From positions 31,358-95,357 of the forward strand of contig JAIBEY010000084.1 of NCBI GenBank assembly GCA_019459525.1: DNA of 64,000 nucleotides, given 5' to 3'. Positions within the stretch are counted from its first letter, which is position 1, and each line of letters begins with the position of its first letter. Of this stretch, positions 44,001-51,964 are shown piece after piece. The notes beneath the pieces were generated by a model. The model was not told where the DNA came from. It searched no databases and was given only the letters and a program-made list of their open reading frames with translations. The position numbers were made by a program, and so were the translations under genes. Origin of the DNA: Prolixibacteraceae bacterium. Lineage in GTDB: Bacteria > Bacteroidota > Bacteroidia > Bacteroidales > Prolixibacteraceae.

Positions 44001-44900
44001 ATGAGAACAAAACTGATTTCCCTATTTATTATCACATGTTTTCTTGCAGTAAATAATGCTGGTGCTGCAAACAAAGTGCTGTTACGGCTTAATCTTCAGA
44101 AAGGAAGTACCTATCAAATGACAATGGTTTCGACCAACCAGATTGAACAGGAAATGATGGGCCAAAAAATGAAGATCGACCAGAACATCGAAATGAAATT
44201 TTCATATACTGTTTTGGATGTTTTACCCGACAAAAATTTCCTGATTGAATATTCATTCGTGAAAATGAAGCTGGATATGGATATCAACGGGCAGAAAGTT
44301 GTAATGGACTCTGACGGTGATAGCGCCGATCCGATGAATGCTTCCATCAAAGATCTGATTTCACTTAAATTGAAATTAACACTGAACCCCAAAGGAGAGG
44401 TTCAAAAAGTTGAAGGATTGGAAGAATACGGTAAAAAGCTCTCTGGAAATCCGCAAATGGCGCAAACCATGCAAATGTTTTCCGACGAAAATAATTTCAA
44501 ATCGTACTTTGGCCAAACATTCAATTACTTTCCTGAAAATGAAGTTGCTGTTGGCGACCAGTGGAAAACAAGCATAAAACTGCCAGCCCTGATGAACGTG
44601 GAAATTGCCATGGCATTTGAAGTTGCTGCGATAGACAAAAATCAGGTTCATTTAAATGTCGTCTCCGACGTTGACATGGAAGCTCCGGTTGAGCAGATGG
44701 GAATGAAAATAAACGTAAAAATGACCGGAAAACAAAGTGGAAAAATGACCATCGACACCACCGATGGCTGGTTAACGTCTTCAGATTTAATCCAAAAATT
44801 TGATATGCTTATGAAAATGAAAAATCCGCAAACCGGAGAAGATATGGAAATTCCAATGATTATGAATTCGGTTGCCAACATTGCCGTCATCAAAAAATAA
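44001..44900 (+). CDS. DUF6263-family exported protein
   Basis: A 299-residue protein with a signal peptide (residues 1-23, LISLFIITCFLAVNNAGAAN; no lipobox). The body is a beta-rich, Met- and Lys-rich domain with YQMTMVSTNQIEQEMMGQ, KGEVQKVEGLEEY, PENEVAVGDQWKTSIKLP and GWLTSSDLIQKFDM, which fits DUF6263, a Bacteroidota family of unknown role that is probably periplasmic or at the surface. Monocistronic; it ends at a very strong bidirectional terminator shared with the Gly-rich lipoprotein. Confidence 0.85.
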   Translation: MRTKLISLFIITCFLAVNNAGAANKVLLRLNLQKGSTYQMTMVSTNQIEQEMMGQKMKIDQNIEMKFSYTVLDVLPDKNFLIEYSFVKMKLDMDINGQKVVMDSDGDSADPMNASIKDLISLKLKLTLNPKGEVQKVEGLEEYGKKLSGNPQMAQTMQMFSDENNFKSYFGQTFNYFPENEVAVGDQWKTSIKLPALMNVEIAMAFEVAAIDKNQVHLNVVSDVDMEAPVEQMGMKINVKMTGKQSGKMTIDTTDGWLTSSDLIQKFDMLMKMKNPQTGEDMEIPMIMNSVANIAVIKK

Positions 44901-44924
44901 TACGATCTGGTATTTCAGGACTAT

Positions 44925-44971
44925 AAAAACATTGGGGTTTAAATCAGTTTGATTTAAACCCCAATGTTTTT
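44925..44971. terminator. Very long bidirectional terminator
   Basis: Perfect 21-bp stem AAAAACATTGGGGTTTAAATC / GATTTAAACCCCAATGTTTTT with loop AGTTT, between convergent genes. Confidence 0.93.
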
Positions 44972-44985
44972 ATTCCTGCAAAGAA

Positions 44986-46557
44986 TTATTGCCCCTGTGC
45001 TGTTTGATAGTAAAAGAACTCCTCAGTTGATTGTATCCTGATCTGACCATGATGACCGCTATCAGCCCATCCTGCAACAGATGGCCCCCATTGACCACTG
45101 GAGCCACTGTTTCCGTTTGGGTTTCCGTTTCCTCCTCTTCCGCCAGAACCTCCATGTCCACCAGAACCATGCATGCCGCCAGAACCTCCGTCGCTGTGGG
45201 CAACAATCAAATGCCGATAGGGCATCGCATCAGCGGTGAAGTATAGCGTGATATCTCCTCCATAGCCGCCAGGGCCTCCCAGTCCGCCAGCACCACCCCA
45301 GCCGCCATTGCCGCCATCACCGCCAGGGCCTTGTTTCACTTCTTCCACAACAACTTCAATAACCTCGTCAACATAAACCGTTTCGGCAACTTCAACATCT
45401 ACCTCAACTTCATATTCTTTTCCCTCGCTATCGGTTTTCTTCTGCTTTTCTTTACGGACCACAATTTTTGTTACCGGTTTTTTAACCGTCCGCTTTTCGA
45501 TGTGTTTTTCAATCCATTTTTCACCTTCTGGTCCATCGCCACCATTGCCACCCCTACCGCCAACTCCGCCAGAACCTCCGGAACCTCCGTTCGACGAAAC
45601 ATCAAGTTTTCCTCCGTCAGGATTAATCAGGTAACGAAATTCTTCACCAGACCAAAGGTTTTGGGCGTAAACATAGAGCAAGTCGCAGTTTAAAACAGAA
45701 TCGCGGTACAGATCAGTCCATACACCAATTTCAGGACCATCGCTGCCTGATTCGCCATTTTGCCCATCCTGTCCGTGGTATCCATGATTGCCCGAAGAAC
45801 CGGAACTTCCATCAGCCCCCCAAAGTCCGGCACCACCGGCAGAACCTCTGAAATGCAAATCGTAGGCATGCTTGTAGTCCAACCGTACCGTAAAAGTATC
45901 AGCAACCGATTCATTCCTCAACGAATTAACAATAAGAGCAGCACGGTGATCCACAATCCTGGTAAAATCAGGCTCAATCGTAAATCGGCCATTCTTCCAT
46001 AAGCCACCATCAACAGAAAACTGGAAAAAATCTGCCTCCCGGCTGTTTCGCAAATTAGTGCATATTCTTTTCTGACCGTTATTAAATTCGGTGAGCAACT
46101 CACCTTTAATCTGTGTTCCGGGAGCTTTATCGAACCCAGTTACCGGTCGGTATTCAATTCGAGTTTCGTAATTCAGAGGTAGTAAAAGCTCTTTGGCCAG
46201 TTCGGGCTGCTTTCTCGGATAAGCTTTAATATCCAAATATTTTCCCTTTGATGGCACAAGCTGCTCATTAACCTCAATCCGGCCAGAAAAATTAGTTCCA
46301 CCTGAAACATCAACCTTGTACCTCCACCACCAGGCGTTTCCACCACTCATCCCAACTGTTTTCCTGATTTTTCCGTTTTTATAATACGAGATAATCCCGA
46401 TCCGGAACGATTCACCCGGAAGGATCAATTGCTGATCATCAAAAACAATTTGGATGGAATCCATTTTCGGGGTAAACGAAAACCCCGAAACAGAACACCC
46501 CATTCCGGAAATAAGGTAAAAAACCAAAGCAATGCGGAAGATTCTATTTTGTTTCAT
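44986..46557 (-). CDS. Lipoprotein with collagen-like Gly-X-Y blocks
   Basis: A 523-residue surface protein. The signal peptide ends with lipobox LISGMGC (Cys near 21). Residues ~30-245 form a beta-rich domain. A first Gly-X-Y run follows (GAD GSS GSS GNH GYH GQD GQN GES GSD GPE, ten triplets, near 250-280). After a second small domain there is a GG-rich run (SGGVGGRGGNGGDGPEGE), then a highly charged Lys/Glu/Val-rich segment (EKHIEKRTVKKPVTKIVVRK, DVEVAETVYVDEVIEVVVEE). A third Gly run (GPGGDGGNGGWGG) and a fourth (GGSGGMHGSGGHGGSGG) follow. The triplets suggest triple-helix or polyproline-II-like packing, so a trimeric or fibrous surface structure. Function unknown. Confidence 0.83.
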   Translation of the reverse strand: MKQNRIFRIALVFYLISGMGCSVSGFSFTPKMDSIQIVFDDQQLILPGESFRIGIISYYKNGKIRKTVGMSGGNAWWWRYKVDVSGGTNFSGRIEVNEQLVPSKGKYLDIKAYPRKQPELAKELLLPLNYETRIEYRPVTGFDKAPGTQIKGELLTEFNNGQKRICTNLRNSREADFFQFSVDGGLWKNGRFTIEPDFTRIVDHRAALIVNSLRNESVADTFTVRLDYKHAYDLHFRGSAGGAGLWGADGSSGSSGNHGYHGQDGQNGESGSDGPEIGVWTDLYRDSVLNCDLLYVYAQNLWSGEEFRYLINPDGGKLDVSSNGGSGGSGGVGGRGGNGGDGPEGEKWIEKHIEKRTVKKPVTKIVVRKEKQKKTDSEGKEYEVEVDVEVAETVYVDEVIEVVVEEVKQGPGGDGGNGGWGGAGGLGGPGGYGGDITLYFTADAMPYRHLIVAHSDGGSGGMHGSGGHGGSGGRGGNGNPNGNSGSSGQWGPSVAGWADSGHHGQIRIQSTEEFFYYQTAQGQ

Positions 46558-46758
46558 TTTGCAGGGGATTTGGTTTTTGTATTATGCTATGCTAAATATC
46601 AAAAACCGTTCCGTTTAATAACTCCGCAGAAACAGATTTTGTAATCTATCCTTTTATCTGAGCCTGAAATCATCCGGATGCAGAAAACTTATTTCGCGCG
46701 GAAATGCCTGTTTGCAATTGAGAATGAATAAAAACTATCAAACCGACGTTTTTTCTTC

Positions 46759-46788
46759 TTGAAAACATGAAAAATATCGTTAGTTTTA
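46759..46788 (+). promoter_or_regulatory. Promoter of the trp leader / trpB unit
   Basis: TTG (46759-46761), an exact 19-nt spacer and TAGTTTTA (one mismatch to TAnnTTTG) predict a start near 46795, only ~14 nt upstream of the leader peptide start codon. Confidence 0.65.
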
Positions 46789-46808
46789 CTCGCTTTTTTA
46801 AGAAAAAT

Positions 46809-46898
46809 ATGTACCAACCACCTTTATACGGAAAAGAATGGAATTGGCGTAACATTAAAATGGAAACGCGAGAATTAACTATTGATTTGCAGTCGTAA
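46809..46898 (+). CDS. trpL: trp leader peptide (attenuator)
   Basis: A 29-codon ORF, too short for the ORF track, starting about 15 nt after the predicted transcription start and ending 9 nt before the terminator stem. The sequence begins MYQPPLYGKEWNWRN and ends ELTIDLQS. It has two Trp codons separated by one Asn (TGG AAT TGG, 46839-46847), rare for such a short peptide, directly upstream of a tryptophan synthase gene. The arrangement promoter, Trp-codon leader, terminator, trpB is the classic layout of ribosome-mediated attenuation. No strong SD is visible, as is usual in Bacteroidota. The in-frame ATG at 46860 would exclude the Trp codons. Confidence 0.75.
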   Translation: MYQPPLYGKEWNWRNIKMETRELTIDLQS

Positions 46899-46923
46899 AG
46901 GCTGGGAAAGGGACTTTCTGCGT
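46866..46923 (+). promoter_or_regulatory. Candidate antiterminator pairing of the trp attenuator
   Basis: A-CGC-(G)-AGAA at 46866-46874 can pair with TTCTGCGT at 46916-46923 (8 bp, one bulged G), which would disrupt the top of the terminator stem if a ribosome stalls on the Trp codons. A second possible pairing is CCACCTTTA (46818-46826) with TAAAGGCTGG (46896-46905). Both are by eye and weak. Confidence 0.3.
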
Positions 46924-46952
46924 GTGTGCAGAAAGTCCCTTTTCTATTTCTC
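46907..46952 (+). terminator. Attenuator terminator upstream of trpB
   Basis: Perfect 15-bp stem AAAGGGACTTTCTGC / GCAGAAAGTCCCTTT with a GTGTGT loop and then TTCTATTTC. It stands between the Trp-codon leader ORF and trpB, where no other gene requires a terminator. Confidence 0.9.
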
Positions 46953-47008
46953 AGATCTGAAAATGGAGCAAAAAAAATAAATTGAACTACTAATAAAAAT
47001 GTAAAATC

Positions 47009-48385
47009 ATGACCAGACAAAAGAAAATTTACCTCGACGAATCGGAAATGCCCAAACAATGGTATAACCTTGCACCCGATCTACCCACACCAATGAATCC
47101 GCCGTTAGGTCCCGATGGGAATCCTGTTCGCCCCGAGATGCTTGCCCCGGTATTCCCAATGAACCTGATAGAACAGGAAGTTTCTCAGGACCGCTGGATT
47201 GATATTCCTGAAGAAATTCGCCAGATACTGTTTCAGTGGAGGCCAAGTCCACTGATTCGCGCCTATGAACTGGAAGCCGCCCTCGGCACCCCTGCAAAAA
47301 TTTATTATAAAAATGAAGGCGTTTCGCCTGCCGGAAGCCACAAGCCCAATACAGCCGTGCCACAGGCCTGGTACAACAAACAATTTGGTATCAAAAAACT
47401 GACTACCGAAACCGGAGCCGGACAATGGGGATCGGCACTTTCGTATGCCTGCGCCCAAATTGGGGGTATCGAGTGTAAAGTGTATATGGTTCGTGTAAGT
47501 TTCGACCAAAAACCTTTCCGCAAAATGCTGATGCAAACCTGGGGAGGTAAGTGTGTGGCCAGTCCAAGCATGGAAACTCAGGCCGGTCGCGATATTTTAG
47601 CCGAATATCCGGATACCCCCGGAAGTTTGGGGATTGCCATTTCAGAAGCTATTGAAGAGGCCGTGAGCGATTCAACCGGAAAAACCCGTTATGCACTGGG
47701 CTCTGTGCTGAACCACGTGATGATTCACCAATCCATTATTGGGCTGGAAGCAAAAAAACAATTGGCCAAAGTGGGGATCAATAAACCCGACATTGTAATT
47801 GGCTGCTGCGGTGGAGGAAGTAATTTCGCCGGAATTTCGTTCCCGTTTATGTACGATAAAATTCACGGATCCGACATTCAGATTATTGGAGCAGAACCAT
47901 TCTCCTGCCCCACACTAACCAAAGCCCCATTCATATACGACCACGGCGATGTGGCTAAAATGACCCCGTTAATGGCGATGCACAGTTTGGGCCACAACTT
48001 TGTTCCGGCACCCATCCATGCCGGAGGGTTACGTTACCACGGAATGGCCCCGTTGGTAAGCGCAGCTTTGCGCGATGGTTTGATGGAAGCGCAGGCCATT
48101 CACCAAAGCGAATGTTTCGAAGCGGGATTGCTGTTTACCAAAACCGAAGGTATTATTCCAGCCCCCGAAACGACTCATGCTATTGCAGCCACTATTCGCG
48201 AAGCGCTGAAAGCCAAAGAAGAAGGCAAAGAAAAAGTAATCCTGTTCAATTTCAGCGGACATGGTTTGATGGATCTCGTAGGCTACGACAAATACATGAC
48301 CGGCCAGTTATCGGATTACGAATATCCGGAACACGAAATTGAAAAAAACCTGGCCAAATTGGTTGGTTACCCAATGCCAAAATAA
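47009..48385 (+). CDS. trpB: Tryptophan synthase beta subunit, TrpB2 type
   Basis: PLP-dependent enzyme of 458 residues that joins indole and serine to give tryptophan. Length and sequence identify the TrpB2 class: the insertion-rich N-terminus [38 protein letters not shown], the PLP Lys in [11 protein letters not shown] (near residue 113), [16 protein letters not shown] and the phosphate loop [15 protein letters not shown]. TrpB2 proteins usually lack a TrpA partner or stand outside the trp operon, as here, and are thought to salvage indole or act as a serine deaminase. The upstream Trp attenuator argues for a genuine role in tryptophan supply. Confidence 0.95.
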   Translation: MTRQKKIYLDESEMPKQWYNLAPDLPTPMNPPLGPDGNPVRPEMLAPVFPMNLIEQEVSQDRWIDIPEEIRQILFQWRPSPLIRAYELEAALGTPAKIYYKNEGVSPAGSHKPNTAVPQAWYNKQFGIKKLTTETGAGQWGSALSYACAQIGGIECKVYMVRVSFDQKPFRKMLMQTWGGKCVASPSMETQAGRDILAEYPDTPGSLGIAISEAIEEAVSDSTGKTRYALGSVLNHVMIHQSIIGLEAKKQLAKVGINKPDIVIGCCGGGSNFAGISFPFMYDKIHGSDIQIIGAEPFSCPTLTKAPFIYDHGDVAKMTPLMAMHSLGHNFVPAPIHAGGLRYHGMAPLVSAALRDGLMEAQAIHQSECFEAGLLFTKTEGIIPAPETTHAIAATIREALKAKEEGKEKVILFNFSGHGLMDLVGYDKYMTGQLSDYEYPEHEIEKNLAKLVGYPMPK

Positions 48386-48424
48386 TACAGGCAAAGTAAG
48401 TTGGTTCTACGCATTGTAAAATAC

Positions 48425-48457
48425 AGAGAGGTTGTTGGTTACGGCAACCTCTCTTTT
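48425..48457. terminator. Terminator between trpB and DUF2892 genes
   Basis: Perfect 10-bp stem AGAGAGGTTG / CAACCTCTCT followed by TTT. Confidence 0.85.
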
Positions 48458-48476
48458 GTTCCTGCAGAATCTTAAC

Positions 48477-48662
48477 TTATTCTTCTTTATTGGTATTTAT
48501 TTTCAGCAAAGAATAAATTAAACAATACCTGAAAATGCCCGTTGCCAAAATCACAATTCCTATAAGCCCCCAGTAGCTCTCAAAAACAACACCACCGATG
48601 GCCAGACCCAAACCAATAACGATGCGGAAAACACGATCGATTGAACCCACATTGCATTTCAT
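48477..48662 (-). CDS. DUF2892 (YgaP-like) small membrane protein
   Basis: A 61-residue two-helix membrane protein of the DUF2892 family (MKCNVGSIDRVFRIVIGLGL, helix pair near 11-28 and 30-48). In other bacteria this domain is fused or linked to rhodanese (YgaP) and sulfur/persulfide genes. Here the adjacent upstream gene on the same strand encodes a C_GCAxxG_C_C protein 50 nt away, so the two probably form one small operon. Function unknown. Confidence 0.88.
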   Translation of the reverse strand: MKCNVGSIDRVFRIVIGLGLAIGGVVFESYWGLIGIVILATGIFRYCLIYSLLKINTNKEE

Positions 48663-48712
48663 AATCCATAGATTTATAGTTCAATCATGATACGGGTAAA
48701 ACAAAAAGTGGT

Positions 48713-49141
48713 TTAGAAATTCTGCTCCAGGATTTCGGCTGAAGATGCCACCAAGCCACTGCATACAGTATCGAACAGATTCTTCTCGTTGGCCTCAGCT
48801 GATCCTTCGGGAGTTGAAATGTTTACTCCGAGCAATTTTTTACATTTTAATGAGCCGTGTTTGGCAATAAACAATTCGTTGAATTTTTTAACAGCCACTT
48901 TGGTTTCAGCCTTTATTTCCTGAATAGTTTTCCCTTCAGCTTGTGCTTTCAGGCCCAAAACCATGTATGCCCCGGTAACGGCGCCACAAGTTTCGGCCAT
49001 GGCCATTCCTCCGCCAAAACCGGCTGAAATTTTCAATGCAGTCATTTCATCAAGGTTTAAATCCTGAGCAAAACTCAACAACACAGATTGGGCGCAATTC
49101 AGCGTTTTGAAGTTTTCGATGGCTAGTTCTGATTTTTTCAT
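48713..49141 (-). CDS. C_GCAxxG_C_C family protein
   Basis: A 142-residue redox-type protein of the C-GCAxxG-C-C family. The conserved Cys pattern is LNCAQSVLLSF (first Cys), SAGFGGGMAMAETCGAVTGAYMVLG (second Cys), KCKKLLG (third) and DTVCSGLV (fourth). Family members are often linked to redox or sulfur metabolism but have no assigned reaction. A palindrome of the CsoR/CstR type lies between its -7 box and ATG. Its likely operon partner is the DUF2892 gene. Confidence 0.9.
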   Translation of the reverse strand: MKKSELAIENFKTLNCAQSVLLSFAQDLNLDEMTALKISAGFGGGMAMAETCGAVTGAYMVLGLKAQAEGKTIQEIKAETKVAVKKFNELFIAKHGSLKCKKLLGVNISTPEGSAEANEKNLFDTVCSGLVASSAEILEQNF

Positions 49142-49154
49142 GATGGTTGTTTTT

Positions 49155-49171
49155 TACCCCTGACGGGGGTA
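49155..49171. promoter_or_regulatory. CsoR/CstR-like palindrome before the C_GCAxxG_C_C gene
   Basis: TACCCC-TGACG-GGGGTA is a perfect 6-5-6 inverted repeat, 14 bp upstream of the start codon and overlapping the predicted transcription start. G/C tracts flanked by TA are typical of operators of CsoR-family repressors (copper CsoR, persulfide CstR). No CsoR-like gene is in the window. Confidence 0.45.
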
Positions 49172-49176
49172 GGTGA

Positions 49177-49184
49177 CTAAAGTA
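49177..49184 (-). promoter_or_regulatory. -7 box of the C_GCAxxG_C_C gene
   Basis: TACTTTAG on the minus strand (one mismatch to TAnnTTTG), 36 bp upstream of the start codon and next to the palindrome. Confidence 0.4.
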
Positions 49185-49213
49185 AAAAACCCGAAGCAAC
49201 GACCCCGGGTTTT
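49184..49213 (-). terminator. pgk terminator
   Basis: AAAACCCG / CGGGTTTT stem with T-run on the minus strand, 22 nt after the pgk stop. It abuts the promoter of the next gene. Confidence 0.8.
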
Positions 49214-49235
49214 CTGTATTTGAGATTGAATATTT

Positions 49236-50429
49236 TTATTCGCCTCTTACTGCAGCAACTCCGGGAAGAACCTGTCCTTCAAGGTACTCAAGCAAAGCAC
49301 CACCGGCAGTTGAAATGTACGAAACGCCATCGGCAAAACCGAACTGGTTAACACACGATACTGAGTCGCCACCACCTACTAAAGAGAAAGCTCCTTTAGA
49401 TGTAGCTTTTACAATAGCTTCGCCAACAGCTTTTGAACCGACTGCAAATTTTTCCATTTCGAAAACACCAACCGGGCCATTCCATAAAATAGTTCCTGAA
49501 TTTTCGATTACTTCTTTGAACATCGCGATGCTGTTTGGGCCCGCATCCAAACCCTGCCATCCGGCTGGAATTGCGCTGGCTTCAACAACCTGGGTATTGG
49601 CAGTTGGGCTGAAATCATCAGCAGCAACCACATCAGTTGCCATAAAGATTTTTACACCTTTTTCAGCCGCTTTTTTCTCGATGGCCAAAGCAGTTTCAAG
49701 GTATTCCAGTTCGCAAATAGAGTTACCAACTTCGCCGCCATGAGCTTTCACGAACGTATAAGTCATACCGCCACCCAAAATCAGGTTATCCACTTTATCG
49801 AGCAGGTTTTCGATAATAGTAATTTTCGATGAAACTTTTGCACCGCCCATAATGGCAGTCAACGGACGCTGAGGATTTTTCAGAACTTTATCCAAACTGG
49901 CAACTTCGCTTTCGATGAGGTAACCAAACATTTTATCGTTCGGGAAAAATTTAGCAATAACAGCAGTTGAAGCGTGTGCACGGTGTGCAGTACCAAATGC
50001 GTCGTTAATCCAGCAATCGCCATTAGCAGCCAGTTGTTCAGCAAAAGCTTCGTCGCCTTTTTCCTCTTCCTTGTGGAAACGAAGATTTTCGAGTAACAGC
50101 ACTTCGCCTGGTTTTAAAGCTTTTGACATGGCCAAAACTTCAGCGCCAATACAATCTGGAGCCATTTTTACTTCGCGGCCAAGCAGTTCGCTCAAATGGC
50201 TAACAAGGTGACACATCGAATATTTAGCTTCCGGCCCAGCTTTTGGGCGGCCAAAGTGCGACATGATAATGGGTGATCCACCTTTTTCAATTACTTTATT
50301 GATGGTTTCAACCGCTGCACGCATGCGGGTATCATCAGTAATTACAAAATTTTCGTCGAGTGGCACATTAAAGTCAACACGGATAAGTGCTTTTTTGCCA
50401 GCGAAATCATAAGTTTCAATAGTTTGCAT
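49236..50429 (-). CDS. pgk: Phosphoglycerate kinase
   Basis: Glycolytic enzyme transferring phosphate from 1,3-bisphosphoglycerate to ADP; 397 residues, cytosolic. Motifs in order: [113 protein letters not shown] and [16 protein letters not shown]. It has its own promoter and terminator and no other glycolytic gene adjacent. Confidence 0.98.
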   Translation of the reverse strand: MQTIETYDFAGKKALIRVDFNVPLDENFVITDDTRMRAAVETINKVIEKGGSPIIMSHFGRPKAGPEAKYSMCHLVSHLSELLGREVKMAPDCIGAEVLAMSKALKPGEVLLLENLRFHKEEEKGDEAFAEQLAANGDCWINDAFGTAHRAHASTAVIAKFFPNDKMFGYLIESEVASLDKVLKNPQRPLTAIMGGAKVSSKITIIENLLDKVDNLILGGGMTYTFVKAHGGEVGNSICELEYLETALAIEKKAAEKGVKIFMATDVVAADDFSPTANTQVVEASAIPAGWQGLDAGPNSIAMFKEVIENSGTILWNGPVGVFEMEKFAVGSKAVGEAIVKATSKGAFSLVGGGDSVSCVNQFGFADGVSYISTAGGALLEYLEGQVLPGVAAVRGE

Positions 50430-50461
50430 ATATTTTATTTTTAGTGTTCAAAAATTCACAC

Positions 50462-50469
50462 CAAATATA
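50462..50469 (-). promoter_or_regulatory. pgk -7 box
   Basis: TATATTTG on the minus strand, an exact TAnnTTTG match, 33 bp upstream of pgk. Confidence 0.5.
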
Positions 50470-50635
50470 AAAAAAAGATCAGTGCGTTTATTTTTTGGCC
50501 TGAATGCTTTCCCGAATTTAATGTTTGGATAAAGTAATTTGAAGTCGGAAGACCAGAGTCCGAAGTTGCTCCCTGTTTCTTCGGACTGTTGAAATCTAAA
50601 TTTCGTATGAAACTGGTTTTCGCGACTGGAATTGT

Positions 50636-50643
50636 TATTTTTG
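50636..50643 (+). promoter_or_regulatory. -7 box of the delta' subunit gene
   Basis: TATTTTTG, an exact TAnnTTTG match, 21 bp before the ATG. Confidence 0.45.
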
Positions 50644-50663
50644 GACTCCACAATTTATAAAGT

Positions 50664-51788
50664 ATGTTTTTCAAAGAAGTTATCGGACAAGAGGCTACGA
50701 AACAACGGCTGATTCAGTCGGTTGGAGAAGAACGGGTTAGCCATGCGCAACTTTTTGCCGGGCCTGAAGGAACGGGCAAGCTGGCCCTTGCAATTGCTTA
50801 TGCGCAATATGTGGCCTGCACAAATCGTCAGGCTGATGATTCGTGTGGCGAATGTCCGTCGTGCAAAAAATACCGAAAGCTGATTCATCCCGACCTTCAT
50901 TTTGTATTCCCGGTAATTAAAACGCCTAAGTTTAAAGAGCCCGTTTCCGATAATTTTCTGGAAGACTGGCGCATGATGATTGGCAAAAATCCCTATTTCA
51001 GCATCGACCAATGGTTCGACCAGATCGGTGTCGAGAATTCGCAAGGATTAATCTATGCCCACCAGAGCGAAGAGATTATCCGGAAACTGAACCTCAAATC
51101 ATACGAATCGGAATACAAGGTCATGATCATCTGGTTTCCGGAGAAAATGCATGTGGCCTGTGCCAACAAATTGTTGAAAATGATTGAGGAACCGCCCGTA
51201 AAAACGTTGTTTATCCTGATTACAGAAAACGAGGAAGATATTATCAGCACCATCCGTTCCAGGTGCCAACTGATCATCATTCCTCCCATCGATCCGGATG
51301 CAATGACAAAGGCCATCACCCAATTACCCGAAGCCGAAGGATGCGACATCCGCAACATTGTACACCTGGCCAAAGGAAATTTTGGCAAAGCTATTGAGTT
51401 GCTTCAACCCGACGAACAAACGGTTTTTAACCTCGAACGGTTTAAAGAACTGATGCGGTTTTCGTATGGCCGAAAATACGGCGACCTGTTTAAATGGGTC
51501 GATCAGGTTGCAGGCGTTGGCCGCGAAAAACAGAAAAGCCTGCTCAATTATTTTCTGATTATATTACGCGAAAACTTCATTTATAACCTGAAAAACCGCG
51601 AACTGACCTTCATGAGCGATCAGGAAGAAGAATTTTCAAAACGGTTTTCGCCTTTCATCAACGAACGAAACATTCAGGAATTGACTGAGGTTTTTGAAAC
51701 CGCTTTTGCTCATATTGGTATGAACGGAAATCCCCGGATTATTTTTACCGATGTGTCATTTAAAATCGTTAAACTGATCAGAAAATAA
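50664..51788 (+). CDS. holB: DNA polymerase III delta' subunit (HolB-like)
   Basis: Clamp-loader subunit of 374 residues. The AAA domain starts with IGQEATKQRLIQSV, and the degenerate P-loop GPEGTGKLALAIA (L where ATP-binding DnaX has S/T) indicates the non-ATPase delta' role. A zinc module ACTNRQADDSCGECPSCKK lies near residues 54-72. AAA motifs ANKLLKMIEEPP (near 172) and ISTIRSRCQLIIIPP (SRC sensor) are intact. The C-terminal helical domain is longer than in E. coli HolB. Divergent from pgk; ricT follows after a T-rich intergenic gap. Confidence 0.93.
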   Translation: MFFKEVIGQEATKQRLIQSVGEERVSHAQLFAGPEGTGKLALAIAYAQYVACTNRQADDSCGECPSCKKYRKLIHPDLHFVFPVIKTPKFKEPVSDNFLEDWRMMIGKNPYFSIDQWFDQIGVENSQGLIYAHQSEEIIRKLNLKSYESEYKVMIIWFPEKMHVACANKLLKMIEEPPVKTLFILITENEEDIISTIRSRCQLIIIPPIDPDAMTKAITQLPEAEGCDIRNIVHLAKGNFGKAIELLQPDEQTVFNLERFKELMRFSYGRKYGDLFKWVDQVAGVGREKQKSLLNYFLIILRENFIYNLKNRELTFMSDQEEEFSKRFSPFINERNIQELTEVFETAFAHIGMNGNPRIIFTDVSFKIVKLIRK

Positions 51789-51892
51789 AAAGGAGGATAC
51801 CGCTGTCGTTTGCTGCAAAAAGGCTCAGGTAATCAGCAACAATTACTTTTGCGGGCACCCTAAAAGCCTCTTTTTTTATCGGGTATAATAAC

Positions 51893-51900
51893 TATTTTTG
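51893..51900 (+). promoter_or_regulatory. -7 box of the RicT-like gene
   Basis: TATTTTTG, an exact TAnnTTTG match, about 65 bp upstream of the start. TACTTTTG at 51844-51851 is a second possible box. Confidence 0.4.
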
Positions 51901-51964
51901 CATCATAACGAACGTTTGGTCCGAACTTCAATTTTCATTTTTTCGGTCAGCAAAATTTACTACT

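Noticed and set aside
45331-45693. 120-codon plus-strand ORF opposite the Gly-rich lipoprotein
   Set aside because: An artefact of the repetitive glycine codons on the other strand (Phe/Asn-rich).
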